Source: Halobaculum magnesiiphilum (GTDB lineage Archaea > Halobacteriota > Halobacteria > Halobacteriales > Haloferacaceae). Taken from it: a DNA stretch of 64,000 nt. Below the pieces are notes generated by a model. It was not told the origin of the DNA, searched no databases, and was given only the letters and a program-made list of their open reading frames with translations. Below, piece after piece: positions 1-9,265 of the stretch (within the stretch, counting starts at the first letter, position 1; every line of letters starts with the position of its first letter). A program made the translations under genes and the position numbers. Location: assembly GCF_019823105.1 (NCBI RefSeq), contig NZ_CP081960.1, forward strand, positions 1 to 64,000. The letters run 5' to 3'.

Positions 1-693
1 ATAGTCTTCCTCTGTACACTGCTTGTCTCGGGTTTGCGGGTATCAATGCAGATCTCGAACTTCTGGTCCATGTGTCTGTTATGATGCTCTCCCACCAATC
101 GTCCGATAGGTAAGGTACCTAAGGTAGATATCTCACCTATTCTTCCGTACCCTCTGTACTTGCCTCTGACCAATATCTGTCTCGGGTGCGTGGCTGACGC
201 CGCGAGTCTCACACTTCCGTACCAATTCACGGGTTGTGAATCCCTCTCACCAACGAACAATAGCTAAGATACATCAGATAGCTATCCCACCTATCTTAGC
301 TCTTTCAGAATGTGTGGCTGAACGATGCGTGCCTTGCGTGGTTGGCTCACCTCCTGTACCTGCGATTGATATCTTCTCTATTGGAGGTGACTTACCTGTT
401 GAAGGTGAGTTACCTATCGTAGCTACCTTAGCTGAGATAGGTAGCTTCGATGGTTCACCTCGGGTTTCTGGCTCAGATGTCTTGCGTACCTTCTTGTATG
501 ATCCGCTGATACCCCTGACTACAACACGGTAACCGGGCAGATCGATGTCGTCCCGTCGATCCAACGGCCGGTGTGGAACACAAAATAGGCACAAACTTCG
601 GAATAGGTGCCTATTTTGAACGAGGTGAGGTACCTCGCTCAGCTACCTGTCTCACACTGGCGTCGTCGCTCGGTGGCCGACGAAGGTGATCCC
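1..693. repeat. Repeat-rich gene-free region upstream of parA (possible partition or origin site)
   Basis: No convincing gene lies here. The stretch is rich in AGGTA/TACCT words and inverted repeats. An AGCTAAGATA arm at 262-271 pairs with 292-301. An AGCTACCT arm at 421-428 pairs with 439-446. An AAAATAGGCAC arm at 582-592 pairs with 607-617, just upstream of the ParA start. GC is lower than in the flanking genes. Arrays of short repeats beside a ParA gene are typical of partition sites, ParA operators or plasmid-type origins; which of these applies here is inference. Confidence 0.5.
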
Positions 694-1584
694 ATGTCAG
701 AACACGACACTCAACCTCGCGCCGTCGCGGTCGGCGTTCTCAAAGGTGGCTTCGCGAAGACGACGACCGCGATCAACCTCGCGCGCGAGTTGGCACATCG
801 GAACGAGTCCGCGCTCGTCATCGATCTCGACGACAACGGTCACATGACGCAGAATCTCGGCTTTATCGAAGAGTACGAAGCCGAGACGAACCACGTTCAC
901 GAGGTCCTCCTCGAAGACGGGGACGTACGCGATGCGATCGTCTCTGTCGTCGACGGTCTGGACCTCCTTCCGGCACATCAGGACCTCGAGGACGTACAGA
1001 CCCAACTGAAGAACGCGATGGGTGGTTCGACGCGGTTGAACACCCGTGTCGTCGAGCCGTTGCTCGGCGACGAGTACGACTACATCGTCGTCGACTGCCC
1101 CGCCAACCAGGGGAAACTCAACGAAAACGCCCTGTACGCGACGAACAACCTCATTATCCCCGTGCGTCCGGAGACGGGATACGACTCCGGCATCCACAAC
1201 ACGGTCAATCGGCTGGTGAAAGAAGCGCGCCAGTACTTCGAGTTGGACATCCTCGCGGTCGTTCCGTCGGGCTTATCGCAACGACTGGACCAGGACCGAC
1301 GCGATCGCGCGCTTCTGGAGGAGATCAACTCGATGGGGATCGCCGATTCCGTCGTTCCGAACTTCTGTCGGATCTCCGACGAGGACTGGGCGGCGATCGA
1401 CGGGGGGACGTACGACGGTCCGCTCCCCGGGATCCGCTATCGATCGGCGATCGACGACGCCAACGACGCGGGGCTCCCGTTGCGCGATTACGACGCCAGC
1501 TGCGATCAACTCTCCTGTTACGGCGAACTGGCCGCGATCGTCGAAACCGGCGGCGTGGTTCGCGAGCGTGAGGTGGTGGCCTGA
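694..1584 (+). CDS. ParA/SegA-type partition ATPase
   Basis: A 296-residue cytosolic ATPase of the ParA/MinD superfamily, expected to drive segregation of the replicon that carries it. The deviant Walker A motif is KGGFAKTTT, with Ala where most ParA proteins have Gly; this variant is common in haloarchaeal ParA homologues. Walker A' is the IDLDDNG segment and Walker B is YIVVDCPAN. The reading frame is open from 607, but ATG 694 is preferred because AAGGTGATC, a good ribosome site, lies 5 bases upstream and the ATPase domain begins right after it. The stop overlaps the next gene's ATG, so the two are cotranscribed and probably act together. The repeats upstream may be its binding site. Confidence 0.9.
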   Translation: MSEHDTQPRAVAVGVLKGGFAKTTTAINLARELAHRNESALVIDLDDNGHMTQNLGFIEEYEAETNHVHEVLLEDGDVRDAIVSVVDGLDLLPAHQDLEDVQTQLKNAMGGSTRLNTRVVEPLLGDEYDYIVVDCPANQGKLNENALYATNNLIIPVRPETGYDSGIHNTVNRLVKEARQYFELDILAVVPSGLSQRLDQDRRDRALLEEINSMGIADSVVPNFCRISDEDWAAIDGGTYDGPLPGIRYRSAIDDANDAGLPLRDYDASCDQLSCYGELAAIVETGGVVREREVVA

Positions 1585-2048
1585 TGGCGTTCGACGATCT
1601 GGACCAGGCAGAACAAGCAGAGGACGAGAAATCCGAAACCCAGGATGCAGCGGAGGAACGAGACGCGTCTGAACCGGTCGACGCGTCGGTCACAGAGGCC
1701 GATCTGACCGCTGATCCGGGCTCACACTCCGAGAATCGCCGCCAGGACGAGACGGGAACCCGTGGATCATCTTCCAGTACAAGTGAGGACACTTCGCCAC
1801 ATTCCGAACCAGCGTTCGGGTTCGAGGAAGCGAAACAACGTCCGCTGTACGCCCGACAACGCGCGTGGGACGAGTTCGAGGACGCGCTGGCGATAGACGT
1901 TGAGCCCACCCTACGGCGCCACGACGTCCGCGATACGTCGAAGCGAGAACTCCACGACGCAGCGCTTCGTGTCCTCGCGGATCACGCCGAAGAGGTCGCG
2001 AATAAGGTGCTGGAAGCTCGAGGACTCGGTTCGAATCTCGACGAATGA
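1584..2048 (+). CDS. Small acidic partner of ParA, probable ParB/SegB-like accessory protein
   Basis: A 154-residue protein whose ATG overlaps the parA stop (TGATG), so the two are translationally coupled. The N-terminal 80 residues are very rich in Asp, Glu, Ser and Thr and probably disordered. The C-terminal 70 residues, from the RPLYARQRAWDEF segment onward, look helical and could be the folded DNA-binding or dimerisation part. No ParB nuclease or obvious ribbon-helix-helix motif is visible. The partner role rests on position alone; the family was not recognised from sequence. Confidence 0.7.
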   Translation: MAFDDLDQAEQAEDEKSETQDAAEERDASEPVDASVTEADLTADPGSHSENRRQDETGTRGSSSSTSEDTSPHSEPAFGFEEAKQRPLYARQRAWDEFEDALAIDVEPTLRRHDVRDTSKRELHDAALRVLADHAEEVANKVLEARGLGSNLDE

Positions 2049-2159
2049 CACTCTCGATAAATCAATAATCGCTATATCAAGGAGTCCCCTCCTGGTAGTT
2101 GAGACCGGCGCTCTCAATGCATATGGATCGTAGGCCGGGAAAGAGCGACACGGAGTATT

Positions 2160-2516
2160 TTAGGCGAGTTTGACAGCTGTGCCGTAGGCGATCACTTCCG
2201 ACGCGCCCTGGGTGACCTCCGACGTTTCCATGCGGACGTTCACGACGGCGTCCGCTCCCATATCAAGTGCGTCCGCTTCCATCCGCTCGATTGCTTGATC
2301 TCGGGCATCGGCAAGCAACGTCGAGTAGGCCTTGAGTTCGCCGCCAGCGAGATTCCGAATCCCCTGGGTGATATCGCGTCCCACATTCCGTGCCCGGACA
2401 GTGTTACCCCGGGAGATACCGAGCACCTCCATGATCTCGTGACCCGCGACAGTCTCAGTGGTGACGGTGGCGACGAGTGACTGCTCTACATCTGTCAAAA
2501 CGGCTTCTGAGGACAT
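2160..2516 (-). CDS. YbjQ/UPF0145 family heavy-metal-binding-domain-like protein
   Basis: A 118-residue cytosolic protein matching the YbjQ (UPF0145) family in length and pattern. It has the early VATVTTETVAGHEI strand, the VRARNVGRDIT region, the central helix AYSTLLADARDQAIERM and the MGADAVVNVRMET stretch typical of the family. The family forms pentameric rings and is sometimes called heavy-metal-binding, but its biochemical role is not settled. ATG 2516 is chosen over the one at 2522 because MSSEAVL is the more usual N-terminus. It stands alone, convergent with the partition genes. Confidence 0.85.
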   Translation of the reverse strand: MSSEAVLTDVEQSLVATVTTETVAGHEIMEVLGISRGNTVRARNVGRDITQGIRNLAGGELKAYSTLLADARDQAIERMEADALDMGADAVVNVRMETSEVTQGASEVIAYGTAVKLA

Positions 2517-2664
2517 ATCCACCGCTATGAGGGGGGGTAGAGATGATAAACCAGTAGTGATCTAGGCGTACACGTAGCGCGGCTACAGTCTTGATCGGGG
2601 GGATAGGTCACTATGCGTACTACTGGCCACGCAACTATATCGCGTCGCTCGACGTGTCTCTGGT

Positions 2665-3626
2665 ATGAATACACGAGTTCGCTCCGGTCACGAACTGATC
2701 GCCACCGACAACACGGGAGTCTCCGAGCCAACTGCTGGCGCGGTCGACGGTGGTATTCGGCCTGCCAGCGTGTCTCGGTTCGGGGACCTCTACGACGACG
2801 CCATCAGCGCACTCCTCGACGTTCCCGTTACCGACCGGTGGGTCGAGACCAGTGCAGGCCGAACGCACGTCCTGACTGCTGGGGATGCAACTGCACCGCC
2901 GGTAGTGGTGTTCCAGGGCGGCAACGTCACGAATCCGGTGACCCTCGCGTGGGTTCAGGAACTTTCCAGCGAGTACTACCTCATCGCGCCGGATACGCCC
3001 GGACAGCCCGGCTGGAGCGACCCGCACGAACCCGACGAGTACGGTCCGTGGGTCGTCGACGTGACCGATGGTCTCGGAACCGATCAGGCAGCCATGGTCG
3101 GGATCTCTCACGGTGGGGGAGTTCTCTAGGAGGCGGCAGTTCACGCCCCTGACCGAATCACTGCAACCGTACTGGTCGCTCCCGCAGGGTTCGGCACTCC
3201 CCTCTCTTCGGCTCTCGCTCGAATCGTCGTTCTGTCGCTGGCATATCGGGTGGTCCCACGACGAGGGCTGTTGACTCGTGCCCTGGCCCCTAGTTTAGTG
3301 ATCCGATAGAAACCGTCGACGACGTCGTCATCGAGACTGTCGGGCAAACACTCCGGACGGGCGATCTTCAGGCTTCATTCGCCGGTCCGGACGACCCGGC
3401 AGACCTGGCCACGTTCAACACGCCGACCTTGGTCATCTTGAGAGAACGGGACCCGTTCTTCCCGGCGAGTCGAATTCGTCCGCGTGTCGAGCAGACGTTA
3501 TCAGCACTCGTGGAATGTCTCACCCAGACTGGCGAACGGCACTACCTCTCGACCACTGGCCAGGAACGTGTAACCGACCATATCCGGGGGTTCCTGGCTG
3601 AACAGTTCGGCCCTGGCGAGGACTGA
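2665..3626 (+). pseudogene. Alpha/beta hydrolase, broken by a nonsense codon and a frameshift
   Basis: The first part (2665-3126) reads as an alpha/beta-hydrolase N-terminus with an oxyanion region (VVVFQGGNV), a DTPGQPG segment and the nucleophile elbow GISHGG. An in-frame TAG at 3127-3129 interrupts it directly after the elbow. The same frame then continues with hydrolase-like sequence to about 3300, where homology moves to another frame and runs to the stop at 3626. That last part contains a TLVILRERDPFFP strand, where the family's acid residue is expected, and a C-terminal helix. Two independent lesions make this a decayed gene. An intact hydrolase of related type lies at 12510-13403. Confidence 0.8.
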
Positions 3627-3686
3627 AGTTACCGCTCGAGATATCCGTCTTTTCGTTGTCGGACGGCACGGATGGTGCCAACCGAG

Positions 3687-3717
3687 TATATAAAACACGG
3701 ACGAGTACGGTGCGAGA
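3687..3717 (+). promoter_or_regulatory. TATA-box promoter of the first CPBP protease gene
   Basis: TATATAAAA at 3687-3695, about 60 bases before the ATG at 3749, predicts transcription from about 3716 and a leader of some 32 bases. The box and the following 17 bases closely match the promoter of the ABC gene at 6814. Confidence 0.6.
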
Positions 3718-3748
3718 ACACTTGCGCTGTTCAGACGTCTCTATTCCT

Positions 3749-4570
3749 ATGACAACCTTCGTCGAGCGTCGCCCGCTGAGCTTCGCGGTCGGAACCCTCG
3801 GGTTCATCGTCGCCTTATTCATCGCCACGCGATACATACTGGGCGCCGTATTCCCGAGCCTCACGCTCGATGGCGTCTCCTTGATCAACAACTGGATCTT
3901 GGTCGCATTCGTCATCGGGCTCGTCGCGTGGCTCGGCTGGTGGGGCAAGATCCGTCTGACCGCACCGATCAATCGCCGTGCGCTAGTGTATCTCGTGCCG
4001 CTATTCGGGTTCGTGGCCCTCCCGTTCGCGTTTGGGATCGCCATTCCCGATGTTTCGCTCACTGAAGGGGCGACACTGTCCGGGTGGGCCGCGTTGCTCG
4101 TCATCGTCGTCGGGAGCGCACTGGGTGCTGGTCTCAGCGAAGAACTTCTTTACCGAGGAGTGTTACTCTGTGCGCTCGAATCGAGGGGACGATTGTTCGC
4201 CGCCCTCGTGACTGCGGCGCTATTCGCACTATCCCACATTTCGCAGGTGATCTTCGGTGCATCGGTCGGTGACTGGCTGATCGGGGTCCTCCTGATGATT
4301 CCGATGGCGATCGGGCTGGCAGCTGTTGCGTTCCGACTGGGGAGCCTCTGGCCGCTCGTCGTCTGGCACGTTGCTGCCGACATCACTCTTCCGCTGGTCC
4401 CCGCCACGATCGGTGCTGAGGCAACAACGATGTTCGTCCTCGCGTATCTCGGCCTGTCAGTCGTGGTCGGCCTGATGGGGCTATGGCTCCTCTGGCAGGA
4501 TCGACGTGCCGCTCAAGCTGGTGGTGAAGCCGAGATCAGTCCTGATACTCTGGAACGGATATCTGGGTAG
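3749..4570 (+). CDS. CPBP family intramembrane glutamic metalloprotease
   Basis: A 273-residue polytopic membrane protein with about eight hydrophobic segments. The CPBP (Rce1-like, CAAX protease and bacteriocin-processing) motifs are present: EELLYRG at residues 131-137, FALSHI about 23 residues later, and a late WHVAAD histidine. In this family these residues form the active site within the membrane. ATG 3749 is chosen over an upstream in-frame start at 3656 because the TATA box lies downstream of that site. This is the first of four CPBP genes in the window. Substrate unknown; family members process prenylated or secreted peptides or confer bacteriocin self-immunity. Confidence 0.88.
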   Translation: MTTFVERRPLSFAVGTLGFIVALFIATRYILGAVFPSLTLDGVSLINNWILVAFVIGLVAWLGWWGKIRLTAPINRRALVYLVPLFGFVALPFAFGIAIPDVSLTEGATLSGWAALLVIVVGSALGAGLSEELLYRGVLLCALESRGRLFAALVTAALFALSHISQVIFGASVGDWLIGVLLMIPMAIGLAAVAFRLGSLWPLVVWHVAADITLPLVPATIGAEATTMFVLAYLGLSVVVGLMGLWLLWQDRRAAQAGGEAEISPDTLERISG

Positions 4571-4602
4571 GACTGATATTTAGAGGTATACCACAAAACA
4601 TC

Positions 4603-5256
4603 ATGTCACGAACAATTCACACGTCCGAGGATCGCCGACAGCAGTCACTATTGAGTCAGACGCTCGGATCAGTCATCCACCCCCAGACATACCGAAATCT
4701 CCTCTATCTCCTGCTGGCGTTCCCCTTCGGAATACTATATTTTGTCCTGTTAACGACTGGATTGGCACTCGGAATCGGCCTCGTAATTACGCTACTCGGA
4801 ATTCCACTCTTGATCGCTGTCGTAGTTGGGAGTCGCAGGCTGGCATCGTTTGAGCGCGGTCTTGCAAACGACCTCCTCGGGCTTACCATTCAACCGCCCG
4901 ACGATGTGGATACTGGGGCCGAAGAAGATATCTGGCCACGAGCGAGGACTTGCTTGCTGGCGCGTTCAACGTGGATGGGGCTTTGCTATCTGTTTGTGAA
5001 GCTCCCAATCGGAATCGCATCGTTCGCGCTCGTCGTGACAGGGCTGACCCTCTCATTCGGGCTGCTTACGGCCCCACTCACCTATTCCCGTGTCGAACCA
5101 GGCCTTCAGCTCGGTGTCTGGACGATCGATACGTTCCCGGAAGCGATCGTAGCAGTTCCCATCGGCATCGTTACACTCGGGGCTACCGCCTACGTCTTCA
5201 ACCAGGCCGCTCGATTATTCGGCAGAATCACGACGGTATTTCTTGGAGTGTCGTGA
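4603..5256 (+). CDS. Sensor-domain-like membrane protein
   Basis: A 217-residue protein with an N-terminal cytoplasmic stretch of about 30 residues and paired hydrophobic hairpins near residues 33-75 and 125-165, with another near 185-210. The arrangement and the LLYLLLAFPFGILYFV segment resemble the membrane 'putative sensor' domain usually found at the N-terminus of histidine kinases, but no kinase or other output domain follows. It lies 32 bases after the CPBP gene on the same strand and before a Bat-type regulator, so it may belong to a small regulated membrane cluster. Function inferred only from the resemblance. Confidence 0.65.
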   Translation: MSRTIHTSEDRRQQSLLSQTLGSVIHPQTYRNLLYLLLAFPFGILYFVLLTTGLALGIGLVITLLGIPLLIAVVVGSRRLASFERGLANDLLGLTIQPPDDVDTGAEEDIWPRARTCLLARSTWMGLCYLFVKLPIGIASFALVVTGLTLSFGLLTAPLTYSRVEPGLQLGVWTIDTFPEAIVAVPIGIVTLGATAYVFNQAARLFGRITTVFLGVS

Positions 5257-5378
5257 GCCCCCGGTGACGATCTCCGACGAGAGGGACTACCCATCGCGGC
5301 ACCGAACCAGGCCCCCTCTTTCGCCACTGCAGGCACGCTCCCGAACAGTTATTCAGCTTGGCTGAGAAGTTTTTCTCC

Positions 5379-6038
5379 ATGAGCTTCTTCGGAGAGTTTC
5401 GCGTTCCACCGAGCGCCCTTGCACTCTCCGAGACGTTCGCGGCCGAACCAGAGACGGTCGTCGATATCGACCAGGATGTCGCCTCGAACAAAGAACACCT
5501 GTGCCCGTACTTCGCCGTCTCAGGCGTGTCGAACACTACCTTCGAAACTGCCGCCCGCACGGACGACTCGGTCGATTCGCTCCAGAGTGTTCATGAAGCG
5601 AAGCAGGGAAGAATATACCGGGCACAGTGGCGGGACCGAGTCGAAACGCTCGTACACGAATACACGAGGGATGGGGCCTCAATTCTCAACGCGAGTGGCG
5701 ATGTGAGCGGATGGCTTCTCCGGATGCGTTTCGATGCTCACACACAGATCAGTACATTCACCACAGCCCTTCGTGACCACGACTTCTCGTTCGAACTGGT
5801 ACGTCTGCACGAGATGACCTATACCAAGGCAGGCAGTCGATTCGGGCTCACTACCAAGCAACAGGAGGCGCTGATTACGGCCTGGGAAATGGGCTTCTTT
5901 AATCTACCTCGGGACGTTTCGATGGCCGACGTGGCCGAGGAACTGGGGATTTCAGCTCAGTCGTTCTCCGACCGCCTGCGCCGGGCACAGCATACCCTGA
6001 TCGCCGATGCGTTACGCGTGAGTCAGAGCAAAGAGTGA
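5379..6038 (+). CDS. Bat-type (HTH_10) helix-turn-helix transcriptional regulator
   Basis: A 219-residue cytosolic regulator. The C-terminal 55 residues match the bacterio-opsin-activator HTH domain: LTTKQQEALITAW, then MADVAEELGISAQSFSDRLRRA as the HTH. The N-terminal part is the variable ligand or stress-sensing half usual for haloarchaeal Bat-like proteins. ATG 5379 is preferred over TTG 5358 because MSFFGEFRVP is a typical start for the family. It lies between the sensor-like gene and the rhodanese/ABC genes; targets unknown. Confidence 0.88.
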   Translation: MSFFGEFRVPPSALALSETFAAEPETVVDIDQDVASNKEHLCPYFAVSGVSNTTFETAARTDDSVDSLQSVHEAKQGRIYRAQWRDRVETLVHEYTRDGASILNASGDVSGWLLRMRFDAHTQISTFTTALRDHDFSFELVRLHEMTYTKAGSRFGLTTKQQEALITAWEMGFFNLPRDVSMADVAEELGISAQSFSDRLRRAQHTLIADALRVSQSKE

Positions 6039-6099
6039 CGACTTTCCGCTTGGCGAGGAGGAGAACTGAGTCACGACCGGTTAAACCTGTAATCCTGTA

Positions 6100-6522
6100 T
6101 CACATCGACGGACGGGGCTCGTCGACTGGGCCACCCGCCTCTTTCCAAGCGTTGGCCCCTCCCTCAATGGTCGCAACTCGACCCAGTCCCATCTCTTTGG
6201 CACGTTGGGCGGCAAGTATCGACCGACTCCCGATGGCACAGACGAAGATGAACTCCGAGTCCTCTCCGAACGAATCGATGAAGAAGGGGTTTTCGGGGTC
6301 AATGTGAAATTCGAGCATCCCTCTCGGTGCATGGATTGCGCCCGGTATCTCACCATTTTCGATAATCTCAGTCGTGTCACGAACGTCGACGAACGTTACG
6401 TCATCGTCACCGAATCGATCGATAGCATCCGCTGTCGAGTACGTGTCAACCTCCTCGGCCGCTTCGCTAATCAACTGCTTGTAGCCCTTGGTGATTCGAC
6501 TCGTCCCCTGTTCATTAGTCAT
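6100..6522 (-). CDS. Rhodanese-like sulfurtransferase domain protein
   Basis: A 140-residue single-domain rhodanese. It has the VTFVDVRDTTE strand, the GEIPGAIHAPRG loop and a persulfide-forming Cys in the active-site loop VCAIGSRS, followed by the GG-NAW segment near the C-terminus. Single-domain rhodaneses carry sulfane sulfur to acceptors in the cytosol. The conserved Cys suggests it is active. It is transcribed away from the ABC exporter genes; the 320 bases between them hold the ABC promoter and no other gene. Confidence 0.9.
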   Translation of the reverse strand: MTNEQGTSRITKGYKQLISEAAEEVDTYSTADAIDRFGDDDVTFVDVRDTTEIIENGEIPGAIHAPRGMLEFHIDPENPFFIDSFGEDSEFIFVCAIGSRSILAAQRAKEMGLGRVATIEGGANAWKEAGGPVDEPRPSM

Positions 6523-6813
6523 AATCTATCGTGTTATACATCTCACAAGACGATAACCTCACCGGTACATCTGACCTCCGGTTCAACAACACGTTTGTGT
6601 TGGTTCCTGCCTTTGATGGCTCTACCACCGCGTCTAGTGATCTCTGGCCAGACAGATCCCGCTATTTGCTAAATACGTACTCTACACTTACCGCCCATGT
6701 CGGAACCATCGTTGAGGATTTCAACAGAGCTACCCACTCGATACATCGCTTGAGCCAAAACGGTGTGTCGCGGCGAAGGAGCGATCCGGATCAGATGCTC
6801 GTCTTGAGAGGGA

Positions 6814-6842
6814 TATAAAACACGGATAGATACGGTGAGCGA
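6814..6842 (+). promoter_or_regulatory. TATA-box promoter of the ABC exporter
   Basis: TATAAAA at 6814-6820, 61 bases before the preferred ATG at 6875. The box plus the following 17 bases are nearly the same as at 3689-3712 upstream of the CPBP gene, and the box-to-start distance is also the same, suggesting a shared regulator or a duplicated upstream region. Confidence 0.55.
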
Positions 6843-6874
6843 TGCCTTGCAGTCACCGATCCTATCTGTTGCGT

Positions 6875-7897
6875 ATGAGTGAACCAGAGTATCGACGTGA
6901 TACCCTCTCGGACGAAGTAGCCATCGAGCTCGTTGGACTGGGCAAGCAGTACGGCGACGTCACTGCCCTCGATAACGTCTCGCTCACAGTACGTAAGGGC
7001 GAAATATTCGGATTCCTCGGCCCCAACGGTGCCGGGAAGTCGACGACCATCGACATTCTCCTCGATTTCGTCCGCCCATCGGCAGGGACGGCGACCGTCT
7101 TGGGCTACGACGCACAGACCGATTCACTGGCTGTGCGCCAGACGGTCGGGGTGCTTCCGGACGGCTACCACCTCTACGATCGCCTGACAGCCCGACAGCA
7201 TCTCGACTTCGCAATCGCGTCGAAAGGCAGTGACGACGATCCGATCGAACTGCTAGAGCGCGTCGGTATCGCCGACGCGGCCGATCGGAAGGCCGGCGGC
7301 TTCTCGAAGGGCATGAAACAGCGGCTCGTCCTCGCGATGGCGCTCACCGGCTCGCCAGAGTTACTGATCCTCGACGAACCATCGACAGGGCTCGACCCCA
7401 ATGGAGCCCGCGAGATGCGTGACATCATCCGCGCCGAGCGCGACCGTGGGGCGACGGTGTTTTTCTCCTCGCACATCCTCGAACAGGTCGAGGCTGTCTG
7501 TGACCGCGTCGGGATCCTCCGAGACGGAAAACTCGTCGCCGTCGACACGATCGACGCGCTGCGAGACGCCCTCGGGACCAACGCTCGACTGATCCTCACT
7601 GTCGAGTCGGTGACCGACGACGTGGTCGACGCGGTCACTACCCTTCCGGACGTGACCGGTGTCCAGACCGACAGCGAGACTCGCCTGACGGTGACCTGTG
7701 CGCCGGCCACGAAGACGGCCGTGATGCACGCCGTCGAGGCGGCTGGCGGGACCGTCGTCGACTTCGATATCGAAGAGACCTCTCTCGAGGAGATGTTCGC
7801 GGCCTACACGACGGACGACGTCACGCCCGCGAGCAGCGACGACGATGATCCCGAACTCGCGACTTCCTCGACCGACGGCACGGAGGTGCGCACATGA
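6875..7897 (+). CDS. ABC transporter ATP-binding protein (ABC-2 exporter type)
   Basis: A 340-residue ATPase. Walker A is GPNGAGKST, the Q-loop is near GVLPDG, the signature is FSKGMKQRL, Walker B is LLILDEPSTGLD, and the H-loop is SSHILEQVE. The last 100 residues form the C-terminal extension common in drug- or peptide-exporting ABC-2 ATPases. ATG 6875 fits the promoter spacing better than 6842. The stop overlaps the permease start by four bases (ATGA), so the two form one exporter. Its substrate is not evident; haloarchaeal pairs like this are often annotated as antibiotic or lipid exporters. Confidence 0.92.
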   Translation: MSEPEYRRDTLSDEVAIELVGLGKQYGDVTALDNVSLTVRKGEIFGFLGPNGAGKSTTIDILLDFVRPSAGTATVLGYDAQTDSLAVRQTVGVLPDGYHLYDRLTARQHLDFAIASKGSDDDPIELLERVGIADAADRKAGGFSKGMKQRLVLAMALTGSPELLILDEPSTGLDPNGAREMRDIIRAERDRGATVFFSSHILEQVEAVCDRVGILRDGKLVAVDTIDALRDALGTNARLILTVESVTDDVVDAVTTLPDVTGVQTDSETRLTVTCAPATKTAVMHAVEAAGGTVVDFDIEETSLEEMFAAYTTDDVTPASSDDDDPELATSSTDGTEVRT

Positions 7898-8748
7898 GCT
7901 GGGCTGTCGTTGCCCGGAAGGATTTCCAGGACGCGCGGCTCTCGAAGGCCCTCTGGGCGATTACCGGCGTGTTCGTGCTCCTCTCGGCCGGGATGGCGGT
8001 CCTCTATGCGACGGTTCCGGCACTCAGTCAGGATATCGGCGAACTGAGCACCCTCGGCTACCTGACGCTCCTGCTGGCCGCGATGACGCTGTTCGTCTCC
8101 ATCGCGGCGATCGTCATCGGGGCGGGAGCGATCGCCGGTGAACGCGACCGTGGCTCCAGCAAACTGCTACTGGGCTTTCCCCACAGCCGCGCGGACGTTA
8201 TTCTCGGAAAGCTCGTCGGGCGCACCGCAGTGCTCGGGGTCGCCATCCTCGTCGGCCTTGCCGTCACGCTGGCGGTGATCGTTGCGCTGTTCCCGACGTT
8301 CTCGCCAGTCGACTACGCGGTCTTCGCCGTGGTTACGCTCCTGTTCGCCCTCGTGTACGTGGGCATCATGGTCGCCGTCTCCGCGACGACCGGGAGCGGT
8401 GGACGGGCAATGGCGTTCGGAGTCGGGGTGTTCGTCCTCCTCGAGTTCCTCGGCGACCTCCTCGCCCCGGCGGTCATGTTCGTCGTGAACGGGTTCTCTT
8501 TCGACGGCCTCACGACCGTCCCGGGGTGGTATGCCTTCCTCAACATCGTGACACCCTCGGCTGCCTACCAGAACGCCCTCGGATGGTTCCTCGGGGACGG
8601 CACTTCGGCAGCCCTGAGCCTCGGTGGAATGCTGAACGGTCCGGTCCCGTTCTACCTCACGGGATGGGCCAGCGTCGCCGTGCTCGTGGTCTGGCTCGTC
8701 GTTCCGCTGGTGCTCGGATACCGGATATTTGCCGCCGCAGACCTCTGA
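7894..8748 (+). CDS. ABC-2 type transporter permease
   Basis: A 284-residue membrane protein with six hydrophobic segments and a short N-terminal cytoplasmic stretch (VVARKDFQDA) typical of ABC-2 permeases of the NosY/YhaP type. The GERDRGSSKLLLG coupling segment after the second membrane span is characteristic. It starts within the last codons of the ATPase gene and must act with it. No further gene follows on this strand for about 800 bases. Confidence 0.9.
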   Translation: MSWAVVARKDFQDARLSKALWAITGVFVLLSAGMAVLYATVPALSQDIGELSTLGYLTLLLAAMTLFVSIAAIVIGAGAIAGERDRGSSKLLLGFPHSRADVILGKLVGRTAVLGVAILVGLAVTLAVIVALFPTFSPVDYAVFAVVTLLFALVYVGIMVAVSATTGSGGRAMAFGVGVFVLLEFLGDLLAPAVMFVVNGFSFDGLTTVPGWYAFLNIVTPSAAYQNALGWFLGDGTSAALSLGGMLNGPVPFYLTGWASVAVLVVWLVVPLVLGYRIFAAADL

Positions 8749-8881
8749 TCAGATCGTCCTGCTTTCGCTATCGTATTCGCACTACCCGGATGGCATCCTG
8801 GTTCTGCGACTCACCGATTAGCGTAGATCAACCCTCAAGACGGCCAGTATAATGACAGAATTAGGTTGTTCCCCTCGATTA

Positions 8882-9265
8882 TCAATCAGATTTGGTGAAA
8901 GCTTCCACCGGAGCAGGCTGGGTACTGAGATGTGTGTTTTTGAATCCGGATTCGAATTTCAGACCATATCCCACGAGACGATCAGCTCCGATGTGTCCTG
9001 CCCAAATCAGAGCGACAAGGAGAGCCATTCGGATGTCAGCCCAGAAGCCGAGGGCACCGAGGGCGAGCGGTAATGTGTACGTATGGACGATATTATAGCT
9101 CAGACTGCCTACTCGAGTACCAGCGAGATACCCGATCATCGATAGGTCGGGGGCCAGCGCAAGAATGAGAAGCAACCAAACTGATCCATCGAGGGTAAAA
9201 TATCCAGCCAGCGCAATCCCCAAGACAGCCAGTCCTTCGACACGCAAGAAATTCCGTGGTTCCAT
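8882..9265 (-). CDS. DUF4260 family membrane protein
   Basis: A 127-residue protein with about four hydrophobic segments. The N-terminal LRVEGLAVLG, the central LAPDLSMIGYL and the later GHIGADRLVGYGLK are the conserved points of the DUF4260 family. ATG 9265 is chosen because the longer frame to 9376 adds 37 polar residues unlike the family. Function unknown. It is a lone gene on the minus strand between the ABC exporter and a CPBP pair. Confidence 0.85.
   Translation of the reverse strand: MEPRNFLRVEGLAVLGIALAGYFTLDGSVWLLLILALAPDLSMIGYLAGTRVGSLSYNIVHTYTLPLALGALGFWADIRMALLVALIWAGHIGADRLVGYGLKFESGFKNTHLSTQPAPVEAFTKSD

Noticed and set aside
236..594. Overlapping small frames in the repeat region
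   Set aside because: Their sequence follows the repeats; they have no ribosome site, no protein motif and run on both strands.
607..693. Upstream extension of the ParA frame
   Set aside because: The extra 29 residues lie within an inverted repeat, and a good ribosome site precedes the internal ATG 694.
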